Shown here: positions 45,940 to 53,869 of the stretch, piece after piece
Layout: each line of letters starts with the position of its first letter
Numbering within the stretch: position 1 is the first letter of the stretch
Source of the DNA: Methylobacterium sp. 10
GTDB lineage: Bacteria > Pseudomonadota > Alphaproteobacteria > Rhizobiales > Beijerinckiaceae
DNA: 64,000 nt
Assembly: GCF_000519085.1 (NCBI RefSeq)
Contig: NZ_KI912577.1
Location: 2,361,331-2,425,330, forward strand
Direction of reading: 5' to 3'
The notes under the pieces: generated by a model
The model's database searches: none
Told to the model about the DNA's origin: nothing
The model's input: only the letters and a program-made list of their open reading frames with translations
Position numbers and translations under genes: made by a program

Positions 45940-46289
45940 TGCTGACGCCGCGGTTGGCGCTGGCCTTCTCCATGGCCTTCCACGAGCTCGCGACCAACGC
46001 GGTGAAATACGGTGCGCTTACGGATGAGGTTGGCCGCATCCTCTTGGATTGGGACATCGTCGACGGGTCCGGACCTCGGACGTTGCGCCTGACCTGGCAG
46101 GAGTTCGACGGTCCGCCGGTCAACCCGCCGATGCGGCGCGGCTTCGGCTCGCGCATGATAGAGCGGGCCTTGGCGGACGAACTCGAGGGTCGAGCCGAGA
46201 TCGACTCCAGGCCCGACGGTATCGTGTTCCTGCCGGTTGCTCGCCTTCCGGAACCGCGTCGAGGGGACCGGGGTCAAGTGGCGGCCTGA
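45936..46289 (+). pseudogene. HATPase part of the broken LOV-HWE kinase
   Basis: 117 codons, all ATP-binding domain of the HWE family: LTPRLALAFSMAFHELATNAVKYGALTD, LTWQEFDGPPVNPPMRRGFGSRMIERALADEL. Homology starts in the frame before the GTG, in RIKVRGPEV, so the usual glycan of sequence between LOV and this point (DHp with the phosphoacceptor His) has been deleted. The GTG overlaps the TGA of the LOV frame by four bases, so the piece may still be translated by coupling, but it would have no histidine to phosphorylate. Confidence 0.7.
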
Positions 46290-46403
46290 ACGACCCGGTG
46301 CCCCCGCCGCCGCGACCGAAACCGGCGGTCGGATCCTCGCCAGCCTACCGGAGTCGGTTCGGGGTGGCGGATCAGAGCCGTGCGTCGGTCCCGCCACCGG
46401 GCT

Positions 46404-46808
46404 CTACCCATGGAGAAGAAAGCCGATCCCATATCCGACCGCGGCTGCCGCCATGGCGGTCGCGACCGCGGAACGTTTCGTTCAAAGCCCTGCGAGCCGC
46501 CTGCCGTGCCTGTAGTAGAACTCGGCCTTCACGACGCCCACGCGGCCCCTCTCCATGACCTCGTCGGCGATGTCCGACAATCGATCCGATACGCGCATCG
46601 GCTCGGTGCCGACGGCGGTGGGTGACGAGGACGAGCCTGGCCTCAACAGGTCGTTTCGAAGTTCCACCTTTCCTGCCGCGATTGGCCCAGGGGGCGTCGC
46701 AAGACCTCCATCCGATGCGGGGGCGGTAGCGGGACGTCCGGCCATGGGCCTGCTCTTGGTGTCCGCGAGCTTGGCGGAGTGGCGGCGACGGACGGCCGTC
46801 GCAGGCAT
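46404..46808 (-). pseudogene. small hypothetical protein interrupted by an in-frame TGA
   Basis: ATG 46808 follows AGAGGACG. The frame reads through a Pro/Ser-rich leader to VSDRLSDIADEVMERGRVG and KAEFYYRHGRRLAGL, meets TGA (46484-46482), then continues as TKRSAVATAMAAAVGYGIGF-LLHG to TAG at 46406-46404. The second piece is a plausible C-terminal membrane helix, and together they resemble the general plan of DUF883-like proteins (helix, then glycine-containing membrane anchor). CGA to TGA would create the stop. A FixK-type box lies 32 bases upstream but points more likely to 46924. Confidence 0.5.
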
Positions 46809-46839
46809 CGTCCTCTATCGATGCGATGGGGCCGGGTCC

Positions 46840-46853
46840 TTGATCCAGCGCAA
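46840..46853. promoter_or_regulatory. FixK/FNR-type box, consensus copy
   Basis: TTGATCCAGCGCAA, exact consensus, ending 70 bases before ATG 46924. It is only 32 bases from the leftward start at 46808, too near for activation from -41. Confidence 0.75.
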
Positions 46854-46923
46854 ACCGGAACCGTGCGGCGTCGTCCATACCGTCCGGAAATTGCAGCGAC
46901 ATCCTCTCGGTAGGGCTACGGAC

Positions 46924-47145
46924 ATGATCATCACTAAAACCATCGACGCACTGAAGGCTCAGCATGCACGACTGGAGGAGCTCCTACGCGGGTTCGACGA
47001 CGGCATCTGGTGGAACTCGGACGCCCTGGCCCGGCTCGACGCCGGCAGGATGGGTGCGCAGGTGGGCCGGGTGAAGGATGCCCTCGACGAGATCGAGCGC
47101 CTCGCGGCGAAGATCGGCAAACCACGGACCGAGCTACCATCCTGA
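46924..47145 (+). CDS. small hypothetical protein, paralogue of 23756-24163
   Basis: 73 residues, helical (TKTIDALKAQHARLEELLRG, DDGIWWNSDALARLD, VGRVKDALDEIERLAAKIG). It aligns with the N-terminal half of the protein at 23756, including the DDG-x-WW turn, and both genes follow a consensus FixK-type box. It probably forms a small helical hairpin. No known family or function. Confidence 0.65.
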   Translation: MIITKTIDALKAQHARLEELLRGFDDGIWWNSDALARLDAGRMGAQVGRVKDALDEIERLAAKIGKPRTELPS

Positions 47146-47284
47146 GGTCACTGGCCCATGCGGCAGGAAGGCGGGACCGCAACCATATCGCCGTGCGAAG
47201 CCTCCTTCCACGGGTGGGGACCCATCACGGTGGAACGGCTTCTCCGGAGTCCCGCATCGCGGAGGAGGATCGGTGGTGAATGGC

Positions 47285-47842
47285 TCAGGGTGTGTCCATC
47301 GGGGGAAATAGGCGTTTCCGGGCATGTTCCGCCTCCACGTCCCCGGCAGCGGATGCCGCCCGGTGCGTATTGTCCTTGCCATGCAGGGGCCAGTACCGTT
47401 CCATCGCCAGGTAGGTGAAGGATGCGGACCAGCCGATCAGGAGTAGGCCGTTGAGGGCCTCGACGCCGGCGATCATGCGGGTGTGGGACGTGGGCACCTG
47501 GTCGCCGAAGCCCAGCGACGTGTAGGTGACGACCGAGAAGTACAGGCAGTCTTGGAAGGTCTTGACGGGCGTTCCCTCGAAGGCGTCGTCGCCGATCCAG
47601 AGCACCAGGAGCCAGTAGGCGCCCGCGTAGATCCACACCGCGACCGTGTGCCCGACGAAGGTCATCAGCACCACGCCGAGGATGCGTACCCGGGGCGGAA
47701 CCGGCAGCTCCGCGAGATGCTCGGAGGTCAGGCGCAGCGTCTCGTAGAGCACCAGGATCGTGGTGACGACGAGGATGACGCTGGCCGTCATGGCGATGAG
47801 CATGCCGCGCTTCCATTGGGGGGTACGGGCCAGCCATTGCAT
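47285..47842 (-). CDS. two-helix potassium channel-like protein
   Basis: 185 residues. Three or four hydrophobic segments: one at the N-terminus (LIAMTASVILVVTTILVLY), a second (VVLMTFVGHTVAVWIYAGAYWLLVLW), then the pore region CLYFSVVTYTSLGFGD with a TxGFGD-like selectivity filter, and a last helix (IAGVEALNGLLLIGWSASFTYLAM). TSLGFGD matches the filter of Ion_trans_2-type K+ channels. A polar tail follows, with no RCK domain. Start ATG 47842 lies only 19 bases from the FixK-type box, so a later ATG (47803) is possible. Probably inner membrane. Confidence 0.8.
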   Translation of the reverse strand: MQWLARTPQWKRGMLIAMTASVILVVTTILVLYETLRLTSEHLAELPVPPRVRILGVVLMTFVGHTVAVWIYAGAYWLLVLWIGDDAFEGTPVKTFQDCLYFSVVTYTSLGFGDQVPTSHTRMIAGVEALNGLLLIGWSASFTYLAMERYWPLHGKDNTHRAASAAGDVEAEHARKRLFPPMDTP

Positions 47843-47860
47843 CGGATGCGTCCGCGGGCT

Positions 47861-47874
47861 TTGACCCAGGTCAA
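47861..47874. promoter_or_regulatory. FNR/FixK-type box before the lipoyl-cytochrome-ATPase genes
   Basis: TTGACCCAGGTCAA has symmetrical TTGAC/GTCAA half-sites. It ends 82 bases before ATG 47957, the same spacing as at four other genes, and is too close to the channel gene on the other side to activate it. Confidence 0.68.
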
Positions 47875-47956
47875 GGCGCTCAAGGGCGCGATGCGGTCAA
47901 ATGCCTGGCCGTTTCCCCATTCCGGGGAGGATGCAGGTTAGGAACAGGCGGAAGCC

Positions 47957-48199
47957 ATGCCGGATATCCGCGTATCGGAAGGTCTTTGGTCCACGGGCAT
48001 GCTGCCCGAGGGCATACTGGAGCGCTGGCTCGTCGAGGACGGGTCCAAGGTGCGGGTCGGGGAGGCCTTGGCCGCCGCGCGGATCGGCGAGGCGCTGCAC
48101 GACATCGTCTCGTCGGCCGATGGGCACCTGACGATTATGGCGCCCGCAGGCGACCTGATCGACCCCGGTTGCATCATCGCCCAGGTCACCGTCCGATGA
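47957..48199 (+). CDS. stand-alone lipoyl/biotinyl-like domain without the attachment lysine
   Basis: 80 residues forming one biotinyl/lipoyl fold: LPEGILERWLVEDGSKVRVGEALAA, then RIGEALHDIVSSADGHLTIM, then AGDLIDPGCIIAQV. In true lipoyl domains the exposed turn reads D-K-A; here the aligned residues are G-E-A, so the modifiable lysine is replaced by glutamate. The protein is probably not lipoylated. It leads a run of genes: cytochrome c, small membrane protein, P1B ATPase. A FixK-type box lies 82 bases upstream. Role unknown. Confidence 0.7.
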   Translation: MPDIRVSEGLWSTGMLPEGILERWLVEDGSKVRVGEALAAARIGEALHDIVSSADGHLTIMAPAGDLIDPGCIIAQVTVR

Positions 48200-48230
48200 T
48201 GCGATGCCGCTCGAACCTGGCGAGGAACGC

Positions 48231-48584
48231 ATGACCTTCATGGTTTCCCTCCAGTGGGGATTGGCCATCGCCGCCCTGCTCATCCCGGTCGGCCGGCACG
48301 CCGTCGCCGCGCCGGTCGAGAACCATCGCATCCGGGGCTGGACCCTGGCCGCGGAGAGTTGCAGCCAATGCCACGTCATCGGCAACGGCGCGCAGGTGGG
48401 TGGGGACATCGGCCCGGCGTTCACGGCAGTGGCCGCGATGCCCTCGACCACCGGTATGGCCCTCGACGTTTTCCTGCAGAGCCACCACCGGCGAATGCCG
48501 AGCGTCCGGCTCGACCGGGACGAGATGGACGCGATCATCGATTACATCCTCAGCCTCAACCCCGCGCAACGCGCTGGTCGTTGA
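48231..48584 (+). CDS. small periplasmic c-type cytochrome
   Basis: 117 residues. A signal peptide (MVSLQWGLAIAALLIPVGRHAVA) leads to a cytochrome c domain with the haem site CSQCH, a glycine-rich loop (GNGAQVGGDIGPAF) and a C-terminal helix (DEMDAIIDYILSLNP). A methionine in RRMPSVRL fits the axial ligand. ATG 48231 follows CGAGGAACG; the upstream in-frame ATG at 48204 overlaps the lipoyl gene region and is less likely. It is similar in plan to the cytochrome at 16349. Confidence 0.78.
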   Translation: MTFMVSLQWGLAIAALLIPVGRHAVAAPVENHRIRGWTLAAESCSQCHVIGNGAQVGGDIGPAFTAVAAMPSTTGMALDVFLQSHHRRMPSVRLDRDEMDAIIDYILSLNPAQRAGR

Positions 48585-48657
48585 GGCTATGGGGCCAGCC
48601 TACCGCCACGGCCGCCGCGCTGATCCGTGCGACGTCTTAGGACATGGAACCGGACCA

Positions 48658-48801
48658 ATGAGGATCATCGACGGTTCAAGTCCCCGGACGGGGATGATCC
48701 TGCTGATCGTGGTCCTCCTCGTCGTAACGACGGCACTCATCGTGTTCGGCGTGACGGCCCATGCCTTCATCTATCGCCTGCTGACCATACCGATCTCGTA
48801 A
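48658..48801 (+). CDS. 47-residue single-pass membrane protein
   Basis: MRIIDGSSPRTG is followed by one long hydrophobic helix (MILLIVVLLVVTTALIVFGV) and a short tail (FIYRLLTIPIS). It lies between the cytochrome and the P1B ATPase genes in the same direction, with short gaps. It resembles small membrane subunits that accompany membrane complexes, but there is no proof of expression. Too short for most gene finders. Confidence 0.45.
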   Translation: MRIIDGSSPRTGMILLIVVLLVVTTALIVFGVTAHAFIYRLLTIPIS

Positions 48802-48927
48802 TCGGACCATTCGTCCTGCGATGACCTCTGATGCGGGCGAGGCCGGCCTGCAGGTGGATATCGCGAGGGACGGAGATCCATCGACACCGAAGCACCTCGA
48901 CGCCAAGACGCTGCGGGACAACGCATC

Positions 48928-50859
48928 ATGCCGGTCACCACCTTTCGGACCCGGGCGCCCGGCGGGACGCCGCCGGAATCGGCATCGACAGGTCCCCGGC
49001 CCGCCGCCGGCCCCTCGTTCGACCGTTTGGGCTGGATGCGGATCGCCCTCGTGTTGCTGGCGCTCGTCGGCCTGTCCACCGGCCTCGTAGCGCAGGCGAT
49101 GGGCGCCGCGTGGGCGACCTGGGCGTGGACGGCTTCGACGGGCGTGGTGCTCGCCGTCCTCCTCCGGCAGATCGTCACGAGCCTGATGCGGGGCGACATC
49201 GGCCTCGACGTGGTGGCGGCGCTGTCGATGGGGGGAGCGTTGGCGCTCGGGCAGTCGCTCGCGGCCGCCGTCGTCGCCCTCATGTACGCAGGTGGCCAGA
49301 CCCTCGAAGCCTTCGCCGCGGGCCGAGCCCGGCGCGAGATGTCGGCCCTGCTGGCGCGCCAGCCACGGACGGCCCTGCGGCGGGAGCCGGAGGGCCTAAG
49401 GGACGTGCCGATCTCGGAGCTACTGCCGGGCGATTGCCTGCTGATCCGGTCCGGCGACGTCGTGCCCGTCGACGGCGTCGTCGAGACGGGACGCGCAATC
49501 CTCGACCAGGCGATGCTGACAGGCGAGGCGCTTCCGGTCACTTTCGAGGTCGGGGCGTCCGTGGTCAGCGGGACGATCAACGCCGGGGATGCCTTCACGC
49601 TGAAGGCGGACCGCCGCGCTTCGGAGAGCACCTACGCCGGCATCGTGCGCTTGGTGGAGACCGCCCAGTCGGAAAAGGCCCCGATGGCCCGGATGGCGGA
49701 CCGCTATGGCCTGGGGTTTCTCTTGTTGACGCTGATGATGGCCGGCGGTGCGTGGGCCTGGACCGGAGATGCCGTCCGCGCGCTGGCCGTTGTCGTCATC
49801 GCGACCCCGTGCCCCTTGATCCTGGCGGTTCCCGTCGCCCTCGTCTCGGGTATGTCGCGCACGGCCGGGATCGGCGTGCTCGTCAAGGGCGGGGCGGCCC
49901 TGGAGATGCTGGCCAAGGTCGAGGTGCTCGTGATCGACAAGACCGGCACCCTCACGCACGGGATGGCGACGCTCTCGGCCGTCCAACCCTTGGTCGGGCA
50001 CAACGAGGCCGCGATCCTCAGCATCGCCGCGTCGCTCGACCAGGTATCGGTGCATCCGACCGCACGGGCACTCGTGACGGCGGCGCGCGGGCGTTCCGTG
50101 GCCCTGCGCCAACCCGTCGACGTGGTCGAGGAGCCCGGCGAGGGCATTTCGGGGGCTGTCGACGGCCGGCGGGTCTTGGTCGGCGGCCCGCGCTTCATGG
50201 GACGGTACGGCATCGTTTTCCCGGACCGGACCACGGGGCAGACGGCATCCGGTGTGCCCTCCGTCGGCGCGACCGTCCTCGTCGCCGTGGACGGGATCGC
50301 CGCCGGCATCCTGGGCTTCTCCGACCCCCTGCGTCGGGAAGGCGGCGACGCCCTCGCGGCGCTGCGAGAGACCGGCATCCGCCGCATCGTGCTGGCCACC
50401 GGCGACCGGAAGGACGTCGCCGAGGCCATGGTGGCCGGGTTGCCCATCGACGCCGTGGCCGCAGACCTCGACCCGAGCGAGAAGACCGGTCTGGTCAGGG
50501 CCGAGCACGACCACGGGCTGGTGATGATGGTCGGCGACGGGGTGAACGACGCTCCTGCCCTGGCCGCGGCGGATCTCGGCGTAGCCCTGGGGGCGCGCGG
50601 CGCCGCCGCGGCTGCGGAGGCTGCCGATGTCGTCCTCCTCGTCGACCGCATCGATGGCTTGGCCCGGGCGATGCGGATCGCCAGGCGGGCTCGCGCCATC
50701 GCCCTGCAATGCGTCTTCGCCGGCCTTGGCCTCTCGATCCTGGGGATGGTGGCCGCGGCCTTCGGCTACCTGACGCCGCTCCAGGGCGCCCTCATCCAGG
50801 AGGGGATCGACGTCGCCGTCGTCCTCAACGCCATGCGCGTGCTCGGCGGCAAGGACTGA
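48928..50859 (+). CDS. heavy-metal P1B-type ATPase with a TPC motif
   Basis: 643 residues, a metal-exporting P-type ATPase of the inner membrane. It shows the actuator TGEALPV, membrane motif TPCPL (Thr293-Pro-Cys295), phosphorylation motif DKTGTLT (Asp337), the P1B signature His-Pro in SVHPTARAL, and GDGVNDAPAL. There is no N-terminal CxxC metal-binding domain. TPC is the motif reported for the P1B-5 group (Ni2+/Fe2+, for example the Nia ATPase of Sinorhizobium); CPC would indicate Cu or Zn. The C-terminal hemerythrin domain of Nia is absent. Metal specificity is inferred only. It converges on the cyd genes with 13 bases between. Confidence 0.87.
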   Translation: MPVTTFRTRAPGGTPPESASTGPRPAAGPSFDRLGWMRIALVLLALVGLSTGLVAQAMGAAWATWAWTASTGVVLAVLLRQIVTSLMRGDIGLDVVAALSMGGALALGQSLAAAVVALMYAGGQTLEAFAAGRARREMSALLARQPRTALRREPEGLRDVPISELLPGDCLLIRSGDVVPVDGVVETGRAILDQAMLTGEALPVTFEVGASVVSGTINAGDAFTLKADRRASESTYAGIVRLVETAQSEKAPMARMADRYGLGFLLLTLMMAGGAWAWTGDAVRALAVVVIATPCPLILAVPVALVSGMSRTAGIGVLVKGGAALEMLAKVEVLVIDKTGTLTHGMATLSAVQPLVGHNEAAILSIAASLDQVSVHPTARALVTAARGRSVALRQPVDVVEEPGEGISGAVDGRRVLVGGPRFMGRYGIVFPDRTTGQTASGVPSVGATVLVAVDGIAAGILGFSDPLRREGGDALAALRETGIRRIVLATGDRKDVAEAMVAGLPIDAVAADLDPSEKTGLVRAEHDHGLVMMVGDGVNDAPALAAADLGVALGARGAAAAAEAADVVLLVDRIDGLARAMRIARRARAIALQCVFAGLGLSILGMVAAAFGYLTPLQGALIQEGIDVAVVLNAMRVLGGKD

Positions 50860-50872
50860 ACGGCCATGCCGC

Positions 50873-50989
50873 TCAGACGACCTTGATCAGCCAGCGTAGC
50901 GGCAGGGCGACCGCGGTGAGGAAGGCGATGCCGCCGGCCCAGAGCGCCACGAACCAGGCGAGGCGACGGATCGGGATCGGAATGGTCAT
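50873..50989 (-). CDS. DUF2474 small membrane protein, cytochrome bd accessory
   Basis: 38 residues: MTIPIPIRRLAWFVALWAGG followed by a hydrophobic stretch (IAFLTAVALPLRWLIKVV). Small single-helix proteins of this type (DUF2474) sit after cydB of cyanide-insensitive oxidases, like CydX/CydZ. It begins 10 bases after cydB on the same strand. The short length and position, with no ORF-level evidence beyond these, support the call. Confidence 0.7.
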   Translation of the reverse strand: MTIPIPIRRLAWFVALWAGGIAFLTAVALPLRWLIKVV

Positions 50990-50999
50990 GACGCGATCC

Positions 51000-52013
51000 T
51001 CAATGGTAACCCGGCGCACCGGCGGTGACCTTGCCCTGGAACAGCCAGTAGACGTAGGCCGTGTAGCCGAGGATCATCGGCAGCAGCACGACCGTCCCGA
51101 CGAGGAGGAAGCGCTGGCTGCTCGGGTGGGTGGCGGCGTCCCAGATCGTCACCGAAGGCGGCACGATCATCGGGAACAGGCTGATGGCGAGCCTGACATA
51201 GGACAGCAGGAACAGGCCGAGACCGCACAGGAACGGCATGACCTCCTCGCGCTGGTCGAGGGCGTTGCGCAGGCGCCAGCCGAGAAGGCCGACCAGGATC
51301 GGCACCGGGGCGACGAACGCCATCGCCGGCCAGGTTAGCCAACGCTCGCGGAAGGTGAGGCTCAGGAATGGCATCGCCAGCGACACGACGGCGATGGCAG
51401 CGAAGGTCGCCATGCCAAATGCCCGCGCGAGGCGATAGGTTCGGATCTGGAGTTCTCCCTCCGTCTTCCAGATCAGCCAGCAGGTCCCGAGGAGCCCGTA
51501 GCCGGCGACCAGGGCAAGCCCCGTGAGGATGGTGAACGGCGACAGCCAGTCCCACCAGCCACCGGCATAGGCCCGCCCCTCGACCCGGACGCCCTGCACC
51601 CGGGGCCCGAGGCAGATCCCCTGGCAGAAGGCCGCGACGAAGCTGCCGGCGGAGAAGGCGCTGTCCCAAGCCGTTTGGGATAGGCGGGAGATTATCCGGA
51701 AGCGCATCTCGAACGTCACGCCGCGGAACACCAGGGCGAGCAGCATCAGGATAAGCGGGATGTAGAGGGAAGGCAGCCGCGTGGCGTAGGCCAGGGGGAA
51801 CACTGCGAGCAGGCCGCCGCCGCTGAGTATCAGCCAAGTTTCGTTTCCGTCCCAGACCGGGGCGACGGTGTTCACCATCACGTCCCGGCGCGCCTTCTCG
51901 CGGATGGCCGGGAACAGGATGCCGACCCCGAGGTCGAAGCCGTCCATGACCACGTAGAGGAAGACGGAGGTGGCGATAAGGATCGCCCAGACGAGGGTGA
52001 GATCGATGTCCAT
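51000..52013 (-). CDS. cydB: cytochrome bd-type quinol oxidase subunit II
   Basis: 337 residues with eight hydrophobic helices. MDIDLTLVWAILIATSVFLYVVMDGFDLGVGILFP is the CydB start, followed by DVMVNTVAPVWDGNETWLILSGGGLLAVFP, FRGVTFEMRF and a C-terminal GYTAYVYWLFQGKV. The length is nearer the cyanide-insensitive oxidase (CioB) than E. coli CydB. Subunit II holds the oxidase together; the haems are in CydA. Here cydA, just upstream, is truncated and broken, so this subunit has no complete partner in the window. ATG 52013 follows cydA by five bases. Confidence 0.9.
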   Translation of the reverse strand: MDIDLTLVWAILIATSVFLYVVMDGFDLGVGILFPAIREKARRDVMVNTVAPVWDGNETWLILSGGGLLAVFPLAYATRLPSLYIPLILMLLALVFRGVTFEMRFRIISRLSQTAWDSAFSAGSFVAAFCQGICLGPRVQGVRVEGRAYAGGWWDWLSPFTILTGLALVAGYGLLGTCWLIWKTEGELQIRTYRLARAFGMATFAAIAVVSLAMPFLSLTFRERWLTWPAMAFVAPVPILVGLLGWRLRNALDQREEVMPFLCGLGLFLLSYVRLAISLFPMIVPPSVTIWDAATHPSSQRFLLVGTVVLLPMILGYTAYVYWLFQGKVTAGAPGYH

Positions 52014-52018
52014 GGGGA

Positions 52019-52657
52019 CTACTCCGCGGGCTGGAAGGCGGGACGGCTGGCGCCGCGGTGCGGGGTGTCGAGCGCCGGCGCCGGGGTGATGCCGGCGGTA
52101 CGGATCGGCACGCCGGTCGGCGGTCCCGATTCATGGACGTGCGGGGTCTGATTGAAGAGGTGGAGCAGGTATCAGATGCCTGCCCCGAACACGACGAGGT
52201 AGACCACCGCGAAGGCGGCGAGCGATGCCGCGACGGCGGGGGCGGCGACCGGCGAGACGCTGTCGGCGGTGCGCAGCAGGCCGTAAACGGTGAAGGGCTG
52301 GCGGCCGGTCTCGGTGACGGTCCAGCCCGCGGTGACGGCAATGAGGCCGGACGGTCCCATGGCGACGGCGAAGCGCTGGAACCAGATGGCCTCGTAGAGC
52401 CGGCCCTTCCACCGTAGCCAAAGCGAGGCGAGGCCGAGGGCGATCATCAGCAGGCCAAGGCCGACCATGATCCGGAACGACCAGAACACCAGCGGCAGGT
52501 TCGTCGGCCAGGTCGAGCGGGGCGTGTCCTTGAGCCCCTTCACGGTGCCGTTGAGGTCATGCGTGAGGTAGAGGCTGGCCAGCCCCGGGATGCCGATGGC
52601 GCCGCGGGTCTCGCCGGCCTCGGCGTCGGGCCATCCGAACACCAGGGCGGGGGCCTG
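52019..52657 (-). pseudogene. cydA: cydA remnant (cytochrome bd subunit I), 5'-truncated, with an in-frame TGA
   Basis: Only the C-terminal ~210 codons remain. From APALVFGWPDAEAGETRGAI onward the protein matches CydA (SLYLTHDLNGTVKGLKD, VFWSFRIMVGLGLLMIALG, GWTVTETGRQPFTVYGLLRTAD). A TGA (52174-52172) falls where CydA normally has an aromatic residue near the end (VVFGAGI-stop-YLLHLFN), and the tail runs to TAG 52021-52019. The N-terminal half, with haem ligands and the Q loop, is missing. At about 52657 the homology stops and coding sequence of a cupin gene starts on the opposite strand. This is a deletion or inversion scar, and no promoter remains. Confidence 0.8.
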
Positions 52658-53074
52658 CTGCCGCACATCGCCTTCTTCGTCTATAAGGTCGACGAGGAGA
52701 ACCGCATCGTCGACGTCGTATTTAAGTTCGCGGCGAACCAGAAAGTGATGCTGCATTGGCACAAGAGCCCCTACGTGACCCTGGTCATGCAGGGTGAGCT
52801 CCGGTTCTACCGCGAGGACGGCACCCACAAGGAGACGCGTCCGACGGGCAGCTACGTTTCGGGCGTGGCGAATGGTGACCCGCACATGGAGGGCGGCGGC
52901 GACGAGGACGCCATCGTGTTCTTCAGCAATCGCAACATCGAGGACGCGCTCTACGAGTTCTTCGACGACGCGGGCAATCCTGTCCAGGTTCTGGCCATCG
53001 CGGACTTCAAGGCGCAGCTCGAAGACCAGATCGCGACGGGGACCTACGAGAAGGTCACCGCTAAGGCCGCGTAG
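52658..53074 (+). pseudogene. cupin-domain protein, 5'-truncated
   Basis: About 138 codons of a cupin: FFVYKVDEENRIVDVVFKF, then HWHKSPYVTLVMQGELRFYREDG with cupin histidines, PTGSYVSGV, DPHMEGGGDEDAIVFFSNRN and YEFFDDAGNPVQVLAIADF. The start and first residues are missing; the frame is continuous with the antisense of cydA upstream (to 52559), which is not coding. The homologues I recall begin only about 20 residues earlier, so little was lost, but the promoter and start are gone. Non-haem metal-binding oxygenase or lyase activity is usual for this cupin group; not testable here. Confidence 0.7.
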
Positions 53075-53117
53075 CCATCGTGAACACCGGGGGGCGGAGG
53101 CATCCCGGTGTTCACGT

Positions 53118-53360
53118 TCACGGATGCTCGGCATTTACGGCCATGCCAGCGGCGTACCCATGACCACCGCCAGGGCCCGCACTCCCCTGCTCGTTCGGAA
53201 CCAACATCTTGAAGTGCAGCACGCTCCCGTCAACGATGATCTGGAAGCAACCGCGAAGAAGCCGTTCGATGGTCTGCTCCAAGAGGCGAGAGCTGAACCC
53301 GGTCCCGTGGACCTCGACCAACTGGGATAGGGCTACGTCTTCCTGCTCGATCAGCCACAT
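53118..53360 (-). pseudogene. possible HWE-kinase C-terminal fragment
   Basis: An 80-codon frame whose centre (VEVHGTGFSSRLLEQTIERL, then CFQIIVDGSVLHFKMLVP) resembles the last 45 residues of HWE-type HATPase domains (GFGSRMIERAL...EIxxxPDGVxFxxxxP). No catalytic region is present. The match is weak and made by eye. It lies in gene debris next to the cydA/cupin scar, so a relic is plausible. Confidence 0.3.
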
Positions 53361-53869
53361 TCGATGCCCATCGAAACACCATGCCGCTCCAGGGTCCCGC
53401 CCCCGGAGAGGCCCCCATCGATCAACCTGCGAACTAGGCAGCCCGGGACGTCCGAACTTTCTTGGATGTGGACGCGAGGGTGGTTTGGGCCACTATCCGT
53501 TCCAGATCTCGACGAGCGTCACGCTCGGTTGCATGAACTTTGCAGAACTCATGCTTCCGCCGGCCATTCACTAGATATTCGCTCCTGGGCTTAGGCCCAC
53601 CCAGATACCCGATTCGATAGAGACGATCGTTAGCCAGTCAACGCACCCGAACACCGCTCCCTCTAGGCCGGCCCACTCCGATGGGGCGTCGGCCCACAAC
53701 GAATGCGGGCCGACCATATTTTGCTTTGCGGGCCGCGTGCCCCGCAGGCTCCCGAAGCCGATGTTCGCGGCCCTAACCCCGCGGCAGAGTCATCCGTAAG
53801 TGGCACCGCGCTTTACCGGCATACGGCGAACTTCTAGGTGGCGGGATATAAAAGCAAAGGTTGTAATAG
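53361..53869. other. intergenic debris before nrdJ, no gene seen
   Basis: About 500 bases without convincing coding sequence on either strand. Several short tracts are less GC-rich than the neighbourhood. This stretch separates the accessory cluster from the conserved nrdJ side. No repeat pair or tRNA marking an insertion end was found by eye. Confidence 0.5.

Noticed and set aside
46372..46965. 197-codon minus-strand frame
   Set aside because: Overlaps the real small gene in another frame and is dominated by Arg/Gly/His typical of shadow frames.
48831..51338. 835-codon frame over the P1B ATPase
   Set aside because: Composition is Arg/Gly/Pro-rich without motifs; the ATPase frame carries all catalytic signatures.
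50986..52341. 451-codon minus-strand frame over cydB
   Set aside because: Out of frame with CydB and CydA homology; no hydrophobic pattern of its own.
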